A stretch of 64,000 nucleotides of DNA from NCBI RefSeq assembly GCF_030812295.1, contig NZ_JAUSSK010000002.1:948501-1012500 (forward strand), read 5' to 3'. The notes beneath the pieces are model-generated. The model was not told where the DNA came from. It did not search any database and worked only from the letters and a program-made list of their open reading frames with translations. Below, in pieces: positions 24,339 to 34,371 of this stretch. This stretch comes from Luteibacter jiangsuensis (GTDB lineage Bacteria; Pseudomonadota; Gammaproteobacteria; Xanthomonadales; Rhodanobacteraceae). Positions within the stretch are counted from its first letter, which is position 1. Every line of letters begins with the position of its first letter. A program made the translations under genes and the position numbers.

Positions 24339-26522
24339 ATGGAAGTCATCCCTGCGAAAAAAAAACTGACCGACGTGGTCGATGACGGACCGGTGCCTCC
24401 CTATGCGCAGGCACTGGAAGACCGTGTGGGCGCCTACCTGCCACATGAGCAGGTGCTGCGTATCCGCAAGGCCTTCCTGGTCGGCGCCGCCGCCCATGAA
24501 GGACAGACCCGCAAGTCCGGTGAGCCGTACATCACCCATCCGGTGGCCGTGGCCCATGTGCTCGCCGAGCTCGGCCTCGATGCCGAGACGATCATCGCGG
24601 CGATCCTGCACGACACGCTCGAAGACACCAAGCTCGAACGGACGGAGCTGGCCGGTGCCTTCGGTGAAACCGTGGCCGAACTGGTCGACGGTGTCACCAA
24701 GCTCGACAAGATGCGTTTTTCCAGCCGTGCCGAAGCCGATGCCGAGAGCTTCCGGAAGATGCTGCTGGCGATGGCGCGCGACCTGCGCGTCATCCTGATC
24801 AAGCTTTCCGATCGACTGCACAACATGCGCACGCTCGGTGCGAAGGATGCCGAGTCGCGCCGGCGCATCGCGCGCGAGACGTTGGAGATCTACGCGCCCA
24901 TCGCGCAACGCCTCGGCATGAACAAGTTCAAGGCCGAACTGCAGGACCTCGGCTTCAAGGCGCTTTACCCGGATCGTCACCGGATCATCGGCGAGCGCAT
25001 CCGTGCCGCCCTCGGCAACCGCCGAGAGGCGATGGCCAAGATCGAGATGGCGCTCGAAGGCCGCCTCGCCGCTGAGAAGATTCCCGGCCGCGCGGTGAGC
25101 CGGATCAAGTCGGCGTGGAGCATCTATTCGAAGATGCGCAACGAGCACAAGTCGTTCGCGCAACTCATGGATGTCTACGGTTTCCGTGTCATCACCGATT
25201 CGGCCATGCACTGCTACATGGCGCTCGGCGCCGTGCACGGCCTGTACAAGCCGGTGGATGGCCGCTTCAAGGATTTCATCGCCATCCCCAAGGGGAACGG
25301 CTACCAGTCGCTGCACACCGTGCTGCTCGGCCCCTTCGGTGCGCCGATCGAAATCCAGATCCGCACCTCGGAGATGGAGTCGGTGGCCGAACGCGGCGTG
25401 GCCGCGCACTGGGCCTACAAGAGCGATTCCGGCCCGGCGAACAGCGCGCAGGCACGGGCGCGCGAGTGGCTTTCCGCGCTGGCCGACAGCCAGGCGAACA
25501 CGCCATCGGCGTCGGAGTTCCTCGAGAACGTCAAGATCGACCTGTTCCCCGACGAGGTCTACCTGTTCACGCCGCGCGGCGACATCTTCTCGCTGCCGCG
25601 CAACGCCACGGCGCTCGACTTCGCTTACGCGGTGCACACCGACGTGGGCGATCACGCGGTGGCCGCGCGCGTCGACAAGAAGCTGGTGCCCTTGCGCACG
25701 CGCCTGGTATCCGGACAGCAAGTGGAGATCATCACCGCGCCATCGGCCGTGCCCAATCCCGCATGGCTCGAGGCGGTGGTCACCGGCAAGGCGCGCACGG
25801 CGATACGCCAATACCTCAAGCACCTGCAGCACGAGGATGCCGTGGACTTCGGCCACCGCATGCTCGACCGCGCCCTCGATGCCCGTGGGCTCAGCCTGGA
25901 TGCCATCCCCGGCGCCACGCTCGACCGCTTCCTCGAGGACGCCAAGCTCAAGCGCCTGGAAGAACTCCTGTCCGAGATCGCCCTGGGTAACCGTTTCGCC
26001 GACCAGGTAGCGACGCAACTGGTGGCGCTGCTCGGTCCGGGCGAGAGCCACACGCCGGCGCCCGCCGAGCATTCGGCGGAGAAAATCCGCATCAGCGGCG
26101 CCGAGCGCGGCGTGCTCAGCTTCGGTAACTGCTGCCACCCGCTGCCGGGCGACGAGATCATCGGTTTCCTGTCCTCGGGCAAGGGCATCGTGGTGCATCG
26201 CGTGGAGTGCCCCAACGTGGCCGAGTTCCGCAAGACGCCGGAACGCATCGTCGCCATCGAATGGGATCGTGACGTCTCGGGCGACTACCGCGCGGAACTG
26301 CGCATCGAGGTACTCAATCGCCCGGGCGTGCTCGCCACCGTCGCCGCCGCGATCGCCGACGCTGGTTCGAACATCGAGAACGTCGAATACATCGAGCGTG
26401 ACAGCACCGCGGCCACGCTACTCTTCGCCATCGAGGTGAAGGACCGCAAGCACCTCGCCGACGTGATGCGCCGTGTGCGCCGCACGGGCGTGGTCAGCGG
26501 CGTCTACCGCCACCCGCTCTAG
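24339..26522 (+). CDS. spoT: Bifunctional (p)ppGpp synthetase/hydrolase SpoT
   Basis: This 727-aa RSH enzyme makes and degrades the alarmones ppGpp/pppGpp. Domains in order are: the HD hydrolase (about 45-200, HD pair in [11 protein letters not shown] at 91-92); the RelA/SpoT synthetase ([20 protein letters not shown] and [24 protein letters not shown]); TGS ([24 protein letters not shown]); a zinc-finger/RIS region ([16 protein letters not shown]); and a C-terminal ACT domain. Both catalytic halves look intact. It is followed 8 nt later by ridA. Confidence 0.97.
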   Translation: MEVIPAKKKLTDVVDDGPVPPYAQALEDRVGAYLPHEQVLRIRKAFLVGAAAHEGQTRKSGEPYITHPVAVAHVLAELGLDAETIIAAILHDTLEDTKLERTELAGAFGETVAELVDGVTKLDKMRFSSRAEADAESFRKMLLAMARDLRVILIKLSDRLHNMRTLGAKDAESRRRIARETLEIYAPIAQRLGMNKFKAELQDLGFKALYPDRHRIIGERIRAALGNRREAMAKIEMALEGRLAAEKIPGRAVSRIKSAWSIYSKMRNEHKSFAQLMDVYGFRVITDSAMHCYMALGAVHGLYKPVDGRFKDFIAIPKGNGYQSLHTVLLGPFGAPIEIQIRTSEMESVAERGVAAHWAYKSDSGPANSAQARAREWLSALADSQANTPSASEFLENVKIDLFPDEVYLFTPRGDIFSLPRNATALDFAYAVHTDVGDHAVAARVDKKLVPLRTRLVSGQQVEIITAPSAVPNPAWLEAVVTGKARTAIRQYLKHLQHEDAVDFGHRMLDRALDARGLSLDAIPGATLDRFLEDAKLKRLEELLSEIALGNRFADQVATQLVALLGPGESHTPAPAEHSAEKIRISGAERGVLSFGNCCHPLPGDEIIGFLSSGKGIVVHRVECPNVAEFRKTPERIVAIEWDRDVSGDYRAELRIEVLNRPGVLATVAAAIADAGSNIENVEYIERDSTAATLLFAIEVKDRKHLADVMRRVRRTGVVSGVYRHPL

Positions 26523-26530
26523 GACATCCC

Positions 26531-26914
26531 ATGACCCGCAGCACCATCGCCACCGACAAGGCACCTTCGGCCATCGGCCCGTATTCGCAGGCCGTGCGCG
26601 CCGGCAACACCGTGTACTTCTCGGGTCAGATCCCTCTCGATCCGGCCACCGGCCATCTTGTCGAAGGCGACATCGCCACGCAGACCCGCCGTGTTTTCGA
26701 CAACCTCGTGGCTGTCGCCGAGGCCGCGGGCGGCAAGCTGTCGGACATCGTCCGCGTCGGTATCTATGTCACCGACCTGGGCAACTTCGCCGCGGTGAAC
26801 GCGGTGATGGCCGAGTACTTCCAGCAGCCGTATCCGGCGCGTTCGACCATCGAGGTCTCGGGCCTGCCGAAGGGTGCCCAGGTCGAGGTCGACGCGATCC
26901 TCGTCCTGCCGTAA
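26531..26914 (+). CDS. ridA: Reactive intermediate deaminase RidA
   Basis: This 127-aa YjgF/UK114 protein hydrolyses reactive enamine/imine intermediates released by PLP enzymes. The segments [28 protein letters not shown] and [24 protein letters not shown] (with the key Arg) are canonical. It sits in the conserved spoT-ridA-recG order. Confidence 0.96.
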   Translation: MTRSTIATDKAPSAIGPYSQAVRAGNTVYFSGQIPLDPATGHLVEGDIATQTRRVFDNLVAVAEAAGGKLSDIVRVGIYVTDLGNFAAVNAVMAEYFQQPYPARSTIEVSGLPKGAQVEVDAILVLP

Positions 26915-26967
26915 GCCATAGCGCGGTTTCCGTGGCTCGCCATGCATCGCCGATTCCCGCCGCGCCG

Positions 26968-29049
26968 ATGGCGGACCCCGGGCGCGCGCCGCTGACGACG
27001 CTCGGCGGCGTGGGCCCCGCGCTCGCCGAGACGCTGGGAAGGCTCGGACTGCGCGAGGTGCAGGATCTCTGGTTCCATCTGCCCCTGCGCTACGAAGACC
27101 GCACCCAGGTGCGGCCGATCGCCGACCTGCGACCCGGCGACCGCGCGCAGGTGGAAGGCATCGTCGAGTTCGTCGAGCGTGGCTTCCGCTTCCGGCCGCA
27201 ACTCAAGGTGGTCATCGGCGACGAGTCCGGCGGCGTGCTGCTGCTGCGCTTCTTCCACTTCCGCAAGTCGCAGGTCGACCAGTTGCCGAAGGGCACGCGC
27301 CTGCTTTGCTTCGGCGAAGTGCGCCAGGGGCCACAGGGCCTGGAAATCGTCCATCCGCAATACCAGCGCATCGAACCCGACGAACCGGTGGTGGTGGACG
27401 AGCGGCTGACACCGGTGTACCCGACCACCGAAGGTCTCGGCCCACGGCGGCTGGCCAGCCTCGTCTCGCGGGCGTTGGCCCACTTGCCGGTGGACGACAG
27501 GCTGGAACTCATCCCCGAGTCGATCGGTCGCCCGATGGGCCTGGCGTCCTTGCGCGAGGCCTTGCTCTACGTGCACCGGCCGCCACCGGAGGTCGATCTC
27601 CGCGAACTCGGCGAGGGCAGGCACCCCGCGCAGAAACGCCTCGCCTTCGAGGAACTGCTGACCCAGCACCTCACCCTGCGGCGCATGCGCGCGGCGGTGA
27701 AGAAGCGCAAGGCACCGGCGCTGAAAAGTGCCGGCGCGCTGCGTGACCGGTTGCTGGAGGCACTGCCGTTCGCCCTCACCAAGGCCCAGGCGCGCGTGTC
27801 GAAAGAGGTGGCGCGCGATCTCGCACGTGCCCATCCCATGCTGCGCCTCGTGCAGGGCGATGTCGGCAGCGGCAAGACCGTGGTCGCGGCGCTGGCTGCC
27901 GTCGCCGCCGTGGAAAGTGGCTATCAAGTGGCGCTGATGGCGCCGACCGAATTGCTTGCCGAGCAGCACCTGCGTAACTTCCGCGCCTGGCTCGAACCGC
28001 TGGGACTGGACGTGGAGTGGCTGGCCGGCAAGGTGCAGGGCAGGGCGCGCAAGAAGGCGCTCGACCGCGCGGCGAGTGGCGAAGCGCACGTCGTCGTCGG
28101 CACGCACGCATTGATGCAGGAGGGCGTGGCCTTCGCGAAGCTGGGTCTGGTCATCGTCGACGAGCAACATCGTTTCGGCGTGCACCAGCGGCTGGCGCTG
28201 CGCGACAAGGGTGCCGAGGGTGAACTGATTCCGCACCAGCTCGTGCTCACGGCGACGCCGATCCCGCGCACGCTCGCCATGAGCGCCTATGCCGATCTCG
28301 ACGTCTCCTCGATCGACGAATTGCCACCGGGGCGCACGCCCGTGCAGACCGTGGCGTTGTCGAACGAGCGGCGATTCGACGTCATGGAACGCATCCACGC
28401 GGCGTGCATGCAGGGCCGCCAGGTGTACTGGGTGTGCACGTTGATCGAGGAATCCGAACAGCTCAATGCGCAGGCTGCGGAGGTGGCGCACGCTGAACTC
28501 ACCGCCGCGCTGCCGGACCTGGCGGTCGGCCTGATCCACGGGCGCATGAAGCCGAAGGAAAAGCAGGCGGTGATGGACGCCTTCAAGGCGGGCGACCTCG
28601 CTGTGCTGGTGGCCACCACGGTGATCGAGGTCGGCGTGGACGTACCCAATGCAAGCCTGATGGTGATCGAGAACAGCGAGCGGCTCGGCCTCGCACAATT
28701 GCATCAGTTGCGCGGGCGGGTGGGGCGTGGGGCGATCGCATCCAATTGCGTATTGCTTTACCAGACACCGCTGTCGCGCCTGGCCAGGGAACGCCTCCAG
28801 GTGATGCGCGAGACGAACGACGGTTTTCGCATCGCCGAGAAGGATCTCGAACTGCGCGGCCCGGGCGAGGTACTTGGCACCCGGCAGACCGGCCAGTTGC
28901 AGTTCCGCATTGCCGACCTCGCGCGCGACGCGCACCTCATGCCCGAGGTGCAGCGTGTAGCCGAGGCGATGATGAAGGACCATCCCGCGCGTTGCGAGTT
29001 GCTGATCGCGCGTTGGGTGGGCGATGCGGCTCGGTATGTGGATGCCTGA
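26968..29049 (+). CDS. recG: ATP-dependent DNA helicase RecG
   Basis: This monomeric helicase regresses stalled forks and processes Holliday junctions. Start choice: the ATG at 26968 gives 693 aa, the same length as E. coli RecG; a GTG at 26932 would add 12 residues. The wedge/OB domain is N-terminal (LPLRYEDRTQVRPIADL). Helicase motifs follow: LVQGDVGSGKTVVAALA (Walker A), VIVDEQHRFGVHQR (DEQH box), TATPIPRTLAM and VIENSERLGLAQLHQLRGRVGRG. Confidence 0.95.
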   Translation: MADPGRAPLTTLGGVGPALAETLGRLGLREVQDLWFHLPLRYEDRTQVRPIADLRPGDRAQVEGIVEFVERGFRFRPQLKVVIGDESGGVLLLRFFHFRKSQVDQLPKGTRLLCFGEVRQGPQGLEIVHPQYQRIEPDEPVVVDERLTPVYPTTEGLGPRRLASLVSRALAHLPVDDRLELIPESIGRPMGLASLREALLYVHRPPPEVDLRELGEGRHPAQKRLAFEELLTQHLTLRRMRAAVKKRKAPALKSAGALRDRLLEALPFALTKAQARVSKEVARDLARAHPMLRLVQGDVGSGKTVVAALAAVAAVESGYQVALMAPTELLAEQHLRNFRAWLEPLGLDVEWLAGKVQGRARKKALDRAASGEAHVVVGTHALMQEGVAFAKLGLVIVDEQHRFGVHQRLALRDKGAEGELIPHQLVLTATPIPRTLAMSAYADLDVSSIDELPPGRTPVQTVALSNERRFDVMERIHAACMQGRQVYWVCTLIEESEQLNAQAAEVAHAELTAALPDLAVGLIHGRMKPKEKQAVMDAFKAGDLAVLVATTVIEVGVDVPNASLMVIENSERLGLAQLHQLRGRVGRGAIASNCVLLYQTPLSRLARERLQVMRETNDGFRIAEKDLELRGPGEVLGTRQTGQLQFRIADLARDAHLMPEVQRVAEAMMKDHPARCELLIARWVGDAARYVDA

Positions 29050-29070
29050 GCCGGACCGAGGCGGCCTGTA

Positions 29071-29160
29071 TCGCCGACAGGGTCGGCTCCCACCAAACGG
29101 GTCTTGCGATGGGGCTGCCGGGCTGGGAGCATGCCTGGTGGGAGCCGACCCTGTCGGCGA
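29071..29160. repeat. Pair of type A REP elements in opposite orientation
   Basis: Inverted copy 29071-29093 and direct copy 29138-29160, flanking 44 bp. The pair lies between the convergent recG and ELM1-like genes, where it may fold into a transcript-end hairpin. Confidence 0.8.
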
Positions 29161-29169
29161 TGGGGCTGG

Positions 29170-30135
29170 CTAGGCCACTCCCAGGTGCCGGCGCACTTCC
29201 GCAGCGATCGTCGCGGTTTCACGCAATGGGGCCTGCCGCTCGGCGGTAACCGCGTCGATGTCGTGCAACAGCCCGGCCGAGCGTAGCTCGGCGTGGAAAC
29301 GTGCCAGCTTCTCGGGTAGCGGCGCGGACACGAGGGTATGCACGGGACGTCCGGTCGCGCAGGCTTCCGAAAGCATGTTCACGGAATCAGGGGTGACGAC
29401 CAGCCGGTCCGCCCAGCCGAGGATCCCGGGATACGGATTCGGTCCATCGGTGCTGCCGGTCCAGACCACGCCGGGCAATCCGGCGAAGGCCTCGCGGATA
29501 CGTGGCAGGCTCGAAGCCGGGGTACGCCGCGACGCGGCGACAAGAATCGATCCACCGTCCGCCGCGTGCCGCGCTCGTGTCGCCGCGAGGAAGGCATCCA
29601 GGGCGGCGGGCTCCAGCCGCGAGCCGTGCCGGTCTCCGCCGATCAGCACTCCGAGCCGTGGCTCGGGCAGGGCGGCGAATTGCGCGAAGGCGTCACGCCC
29701 GTCGGCCAGCCAGGCGTCGTCGATCGGATGGAGCGACCCCAGCGAATGGAGCACATTGTCCCCGAGCAAGCCATCGTGCCGGGGCGTCACCACGAGGTCC
29801 CAGTGCGCCGGATCGATCCGCGGATCGAGGATCTGCACGGCGAGCGTAGCTCCGCCGGACCAGCAGCGGATCTGCCGCGTGGCCCAGGCCGCCTGGCGGC
29901 CACACCCGATCGCCAGCTTCGGCCACGGCGGTAACAGGCTATCCTCATTGCGCCCGAGCGCCACCCTTGCGCCTGGCAGGTTCCGTGGCGCCAGCCACGA
30001 CCATGGCGCGCGCAACTGGACGATGATCTCCCGGATCGACGGCGTCAGTGCCTCGGCCAGGGCCAGTGCCTGGCGCCGGTTGCCGGCGGCGCCATCGGTC
30101 ACGACCCAGCAGGACTCGTGCGATAGCGTGTTCAC
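29170..30135 (-). CDS. ELM1/GtrOC1-type putative glycosyltransferase (DUF1022)
   Basis: This 321-aa protein belongs to the family named after plant mitochondrial fission factor ELM1. Signatures: CWVVTDGAAGNRRQALALAEAL at the N-terminus, LAIGCGRQAAW, LGVLIGGDRHG, and RLVVTPDSVNMLSEACATGRPVHTL near the C-terminus, which resembles the donor-binding end of GT-B glycosyltransferases. Bacterial function is unproven. Translation starts from a GTG at 30135 without a strong ribosome site, so the start is tentative. Downstream lie convergent REPs and recG. Confidence 0.78.
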   Translation of the reverse strand: MNTLSHESCWVVTDGAAGNRRQALALAEALTPSIREIIVQLRAPWSWLAPRNLPGARVALGRNEDSLLPPWPKLAIGCGRQAAWATRQIRCWSGGATLAVQILDPRIDPAHWDLVVTPRHDGLLGDNVLHSLGSLHPIDDAWLADGRDAFAQFAALPEPRLGVLIGGDRHGSRLEPAALDAFLAATRARHAADGGSILVAASRRTPASSLPRIREAFAGLPGVVWTGSTDGPNPYPGILGWADRLVVTPDSVNMLSEACATGRPVHTLVSAPLPEKLARFHAELRSAGLLHDIDAVTAERQAPLRETATIAAEVRRHLGVA

Positions 30136-30216
30136 GTGGCGCCCCGCCCCCTGATTGTTGTCGATTTCCGCACAGTTCGTTCCCTGGCTGGCTTGTCCAC
30201 GATCGCGTCGTGACGC

Positions 30217-30227
30217 TTACACTGTAA
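30217..30227. promoter_or_regulatory. Palindrome TTACA-C-TGTAA upstream of nitroreductase
   Basis: A perfect 11-bp dyad in the gap between divergent genes, 43 nt before the nitroreductase start. It could be a regulator half-site pair; no regulator gene is adjacent. Confidence 0.3.
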
Positions 30228-30270
30228 CGATGCCGGTGTTTCGGCAGGCCATCACTGTACAAGGATACCC

Positions 30271-30864
30271 ATGAGTGCTCCGTTGACCGATGCTTCGCTT
30301 GACCAGCTTTTCCTCAAGGCCCGCACCTACAACGCGTGGCTGCCAAAGGAGGTGACCGACGAGCAGCTTCACCGGCTGTACGACCTGGCGAAATTCGGCC
30401 CCACCGCGGCCAACTCCTCGCCGATGCGCGTGGTCTTCGTGAAATCGCAGGACGCGAAGCAGCGGCTCAAGCCCTATCTCTCCGAGACCAACGTCGAAAA
30501 AACCATGCAGGCACCGGTCACCGCGATCGTCGCCACCGATTTCGCTTTCTACGAACATCTGCCCAAGCTGTTCCCGCACGCCGACGCGCGCGTCTGGTTC
30601 GTCGGCAACGAGCCGATGATCCAGTCCTCCGGCACGCGTAACGGTTCGCTGCAGGGCGCCTACCTGATCATGGCTGCCCGCGCATTGGGCCTGGACTGCG
30701 GTCCGATGTCCGGTTTCGACCAGGCCGGCGTCGACGCCGAGTTCTTCGCGGGCACCCAGGTCAAGTCGAATTTCCTGGTCAATATCGGCTACGGCGATCC
30801 CGACAAGAACCTGTTCGAACGCCTGCCGCGCCTGGACTTCGACGAAGCCGCACGAATCGCCTGA
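30271..30864 (+). CDS. RutE/HadB-type nitroreductase family protein (malonic semialdehyde reductase-like)
   Basis: This 197-aa flavin-dependent nitroreductase-fold enzyme shows [36 protein letters not shown], the FMN-binding N-terminal signature of the RutE subgroup, and [16 protein letters not shown]. RutE reduces malonic semialdehyde in pyrimidine breakdown, but no rut genes are nearby, so the real substrate may differ. Transcribed alone, upstream of yceI. Confidence 0.87.
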   Translation: MSAPLTDASLDQLFLKARTYNAWLPKEVTDEQLHRLYDLAKFGPTAANSSPMRVVFVKSQDAKQRLKPYLSETNVEKTMQAPVTAIVATDFAFYEHLPKLFPHADARVWFVGNEPMIQSSGTRNGSLQGAYLIMAARALGLDCGPMSGFDQAGVDAEFFAGTQVKSNFLVNIGYGDPDKNLFERLPRLDFDEAARIA

Positions 30865-30932
30865 TTCTTCCCGCGGTGACCGCACGGTCCCGCCGTCAAC
30901 CGCCGTACCCACCTCACTGCAGGAGATACACC

Positions 30933-31523
30933 ATGCGCGCTCTTCGTTATGTCGCCCTCGCCGCCCTGTTGGCCACCGCCGGCACCGCCGTCGCCGCCCC
31001 GGTCACCTACACGCTCGACCCGGGCCACACGATGGTCCTGTTCAGCTGGAACCACTTCGGCTTCTCCAACCCGACGGCCAACCTCGGCCAGGTCCAGGGC
31101 ACCCTCGTCTATGACGAAAAGGATCCGTCCAAGGCCACCGTCGAAGCGACCCTGCCGCTCTCGGGCCTCGACAGCTTCGTGCCCAAGCTCGATGAGCACC
31201 TGAAGTCGGCCGACTTCCTCGACGCCGCCAAGTACCCCACCGTCACCTTCAAGAGCACCAAGGTCGTGCCGGCGGGCAAGGGCAAGCTGAAGGTCACCGG
31301 CGACCTGACCGTCCACGGCGTGACCAAGCCGGTCACCCTCGACGTCAGCCTGAACAAGGTCGGCCCGCACCCGATGATGAAGGTGCAGACGGTCGGCTTC
31401 GACGCCACCACCACGATCAAGCGCTCGGATTTCGGCGTGGGCGCATATGTCCCGAACGTCTCGGACGAGATCAAGATCCGCATCACGACCGAAGCGCACG
31501 ACGCCTCGGCCGAAAAGAAGTAA
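30933..31523 (+). CDS. YceI family periplasmic protein
   Basis: This 196-aa protein has a signal peptide (ALAALLATAGTAVAA) and a YceI lipocalin-like fold that binds polyisoprenoid-type lipids. Family segments are YTLDPGHTMVLFSWNHFGFSN, HLKSADFLDAAKYPTVTFKS and GDLTVHGVTKPVTLDV. It has a clear AGGAG ribosome site. A strong terminator follows. Confidence 0.93.
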   Translation: MRALRYVALAALLATAGTAVAAPVTYTLDPGHTMVLFSWNHFGFSNPTANLGQVQGTLVYDEKDPSKATVEATLPLSGLDSFVPKLDEHLKSADFLDAAKYPTVTFKSTKVVPAGKGKLKVTGDLTVHGVTKPVTLDVSLNKVGPHPMMKVQTVGFDATTTIKRSDFGVGAYVPNVSDEIKIRITTEAHDASAEKK

Positions 31524-31549
31524 GCCGCCCGCCTCACGCGAGGCAGCCG

Positions 31550-31579
31550 AACCCGCGCCGGTGACGGCGCGGGTTTTTT
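31550..31579 (+). terminator. Intrinsic terminator after yceI
   Basis: An 11-bp stem AACCCGCGCCG/CGGCGCGGGTT with a GTGA loop and a run of six T, 27 nt past the stop. Confidence 0.88.
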
Positions 31580-31686
31580 CGTTTCCGGCGGTGCCGTTGC
31601 CTCCCGCCGCGTCGTCACGCCCGGCATTTCGTTCCTGCTAACATCGCCTCTTATCCCCGGTTCCACCGCATCGTCGGAGTTTTCCC

Positions 31687-31893
31687 ATGCGCCCCAATCC
31701 CGCGGCCGCCCCGCTGATCCCGGCGAACGCCGAAAATCGTTACGAAGTGACCCGAGCCGACCTGCCGCTGTCCTGTCCCATGCCGGGCATGTACCTGTGG
31801 AATTCGCATCCGCGTGTCTATCTGCCCATCGAGGACGACGGCGGCACATCGAAGTGCTCCTATTGCGGCGCGACCTACGTCCTGAAAGACTGA
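31687..31893 (+). CDS. zf-CHCC zinc-finger protein (NDUFS6-like)
   Basis: This 68-aa protein has a C-terminal CHCC zinc finger: Cys in LSCPMPG, His in NSHPRVY, and the pair CSYC in TSKCSYCGATYVL. The same domain occurs in mitochondrial complex I subunit NDUFS6. The function of short proteobacterial homologues is unknown. It lies 61 nt before the LPS glycosyltransferase operon. Confidence 0.88.
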   Translation: MRPNPAAAPLIPANAENRYEVTRADLPLSCPMPGMYLWNSHPRVYLPIEDDGGTSKCSYCGATYVLKD

Positions 31894-31954
31894 TCGGCCC
31901 CCACGTGGGCATGCTTCGTGCATTGTCCTCGTACCCTCTCAAACGGACCGACCC

Positions 31955-33094
31955 ATGGCCACCGTCTCTCCCAATCGGACGATGACCGTCGTACAGCTCA
32001 TTCCCGCCCTGCATTCGGGGGGAGCCGAGCGCTCGACCCTGGAAATCGCCAAGGCCCTGGTCCAGGCCGGCCATCGCTCCGTCGTCGTCTCCGCCGGCGG
32101 GCGGATGGTCGAACAGCTGGAAGCCGAAGGTAGCGAACACATCGCCTTGCCCATCGGCAAGAAGTCCTTTGGCACCCTGTTCACCGTGGGTAAGCTGCGC
32201 CGCGTCCTGCGCGACATCCAGCCGGACATCGTGCACGCCCGTTCTCGCCTGCCGGCGTGGATCGGCTGGTGGGCGATGCGGGGCGTCAAGCCGCGCCCGC
32301 ACTTCGTCACCACCGTGCATGGCCTGAACACGCCCAGCCGTTACAGCGCGATCCTCTTGCGCGGTGAACGGGTGATCGTGGTCTCGCAGACCCTGCGCGA
32401 CTACGTGCTCCGCCATTACCCCAGCGACATCGAGACCTCGCGCATCACCGTGATCCCCCGCGGAATCGATATCGACGCTTTTCCCTACGGTTACCGCCCC
32501 GACGACAGCTGGCAGCGCGCGTTCTTCGAGCAATACCCGCAGCTGGAAGGTGCACCCTTGCTGACCTTGCCGGGACGGGGCACGCGCCTGAAGGGCCATG
32601 CGGACGCGATCGAACTGATCGCCGACCTCACCCATCGGGCCATCGACGTGCGCTTGCTCCTGCTCGGTGCCGACGAGCCCGGTCGCGAGGCCTATGTGGC
32701 CGAACTGCGTAACCTGATCCATCAGCGTGGGCTTGACGACAAGGTGGTGATCTCGCCACAGCGGTCGGACGTGCGCGATATCTATGCGATGTCGACGCTC
32801 GTGCTGCAGCTTTCCAGGCGCCCCGAGTCGTTCGGTCGCACCGTGGTGGAAGCCTTGGCGCTGTGCCGGCCGGTGATCGGCTACGCCCACGGCGGCGTAG
32901 GCGAATTGCTGGCCGAACTCTATCCCGCCGGCCGCGTCCCGCTGGGTGACCGCGAGAAGCTGGTCGAACGGGTCGCGGAGCTGCTTCGCTTCGCACCGTC
33001 CATCCCACCGCCGCGCAGCTATCGCCTGTCCGACATGCAGTCGGCCACCCTGGCGCTGTACGCGGAGGTGGTGGAAGGCGTGCCGGCCGCGTGA
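31955..33094 (+). CDS. Group 1/4 glycosyltransferase, LPS assembly
   Basis: This 379-aa GT-B glycosyltransferase of family 4 begins TVVQLIPALHSGGAERSTLEIAKAL, the standard acceptor-domain start. TVIPRGIDIDAF and the C-terminal RRPESFGRTVVEALALCRPVIGYAHGG (E-x7-E donor-binding motif) follow. An alternative start is the ATG at 31982. It is first of a three-gene operon with an O-antigen-ligase-like protein and a GT2, so a role in LPS core or O-chain synthesis is inferred. Confidence 0.9.
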   Translation: MATVSPNRTMTVVQLIPALHSGGAERSTLEIAKALVQAGHRSVVVSAGGRMVEQLEAEGSEHIALPIGKKSFGTLFTVGKLRRVLRDIQPDIVHARSRLPAWIGWWAMRGVKPRPHFVTTVHGLNTPSRYSAILLRGERVIVVSQTLRDYVLRHYPSDIETSRITVIPRGIDIDAFPYGYRPDDSWQRAFFEQYPQLEGAPLLTLPGRGTRLKGHADAIELIADLTHRAIDVRLLLLGADEPGREAYVAELRNLIHQRGLDDKVVISPQRSDVRDIYAMSTLVLQLSRRPESFGRTVVEALALCRPVIGYAHGGVGELLAELYPAGRVPLGDREKLVERVAELLRFAPSIPPPRSYRLSDMQSATLALYAEVVEGVPAA

Positions 33095-34371
33095 GCGGGC
33101 GTAGCTTCGGCGCGGCGATCCGGGCGGGGCTTGCCTCGCCGCTGCTGCCGGTCTGGCTGGTACCGGCCTTGCTGCCGTTCGGGCGCAGCGCCGAGCTCGG
33201 GGTCTTTCTCGCCCTCATTGGCAGCATCCTCCTACTCGTGCGCGAACCGCAGGCGCTGCGCCACCATCCGGGCGCGAAGCTGTTCCTGTGGTTGTTCCTG
33301 GCCTACGCCGGGGCCGCGCTGGTTTCCGCGGTGGACGCGGTGTCGCCCGGCAAGAGCTGGGGCACGGTCGCCGGTATCCTGCGCTTCGCCCCGCTGGGCG
33401 TATATACCTGCTTCGCCGTGCGCCGGCCGGGAAAGGTCCGCGCGCTTTACGTCGCCACGGCCGCGGTGGTCGCGGTCTGGGTGGCCGATGCCTGGGTGCA
33501 GGCGCTCACGGGCTATGGGTTGGCGGGCGCTTCGGACTCGGATCGGCTCTCTGGCATCTTCGGCGCGGACAACCTGAAGCTCGGCCCCGCCTTGTCCGCG
33601 CTGGCGCCGTTCCTGCTGTGGGCCGCACGCGAGCGCTGGGGATGGCATGGGCTCATCGTCGCCTTCCTGCTCGCGCTGGGACCGGTGCTCTTGTCCGGGT
33701 CGCGTGCCTCGTGGATTTGCTATGCCGTGGTCACGCTGTGCTTCGTCTGGCGCGAAGCCGGGTCGTTCCGTCGCTTCGCGGTCGCATGCGCCGCCGCCGG
33801 GGTGGTCGTGGCCCTTGCCCTCGCGCTGGCGTGGCAGGTGTCGCCGCGCTTCCGCGATCGCGTGGCGCATACGCTACCGGCGTTGTCGGGCACCTCCGCG
33901 GGAGTGGACGCGGCACTTACGGGCCGTCTCGATATCTGGACCACGTCGCTGCGCATGTACGCCGCGCATCCGGTGAACGGCGTAGGCGTGCGTGGCTTCC
34001 GCGTCGCCTACCCTTCACTGGCCTCACCGGGCGATCACTTCCTGACGATCGAGAAATGCGGGGAAGGCGAGGGGGCCTGCCACGCGCACCAGGTCGTGCT
34101 CGAAGTCGCCACGGAAACAGGCACCCTCGGTCTCATGGCCTGGCTCGCGGCCGCCGTGTACGCGGCGCGCGCCTGGTGGCGCGCCGGTGCGGTCGCGCGC
34201 GCGCGCGCGTTTCCGCCGACGGTGGCGCTGGCCGCCATCCTGTTTCCGTTGAATACGCACATGGCGTTCTACTCGGCTTGGTGGGGTTTGCTGGCGGCAT
34301 GGCTGCTGTCGGTGTGGTGCGCGGCCCTGTTCGCCGACCTGTCCGATGTGGAGGCCGGTCATGCCGCGTGA
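33091..34371 (+). CDS. O-antigen ligase family membrane protein (WaaL-like)
   Basis: This 426-aa polytopic protein has about ten hydrophobic helices and the Wzy_C-type features: VLLSGSRASWICYAV, a large periplasmic loop after GRLDIWTTSLRMYAAHPVNGVGVRGFR, and CHAHQVVLEVATETGTLGL (His region corresponding to HNxxL of ligases). Such proteins join O-antigen or other polymers to lipid A-core. It starts at a GTG overlapping the glycosyltransferase stop (GTGA) and overlaps the GT2 gene by 11 bp, so it is tightly co-translated. Confidence 0.88.
   Translation: MSGRSFGAAIRAGLASPLLPVWLVPALLPFGRSAELGVFLALIGSILLLVREPQALRHHPGAKLFLWLFLAYAGAALVSAVDAVSPGKSWGTVAGILRFAPLGVYTCFAVRRPGKVRALYVATAAVVAVWVADAWVQALTGYGLAGASDSDRLSGIFGADNLKLGPALSALAPFLLWAARERWGWHGLIVAFLLALGPVLLSGSRASWICYAVVTLCFVWREAGSFRRFAVACAAAGVVVALALALAWQVSPRFRDRVAHTLPALSGTSAGVDAALTGRLDIWTTSLRMYAAHPVNGVGVRGFRVAYPSLASPGDHFLTIEKCGEGEGACHAHQVVLEVATETGTLGLMAWLAAAVYAARAWWRAGAVARARAFPPTVALAAILFPLNTHMAFYSAWWGLLAAWLLSVWCAALFADLSDVEAGHAA

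Noticed and set aside
26932..26967. GTG start for recG
   Set aside because: It adds 12 residues that the family lacks; the ATG at 26968 gives the usual 693-aa length.
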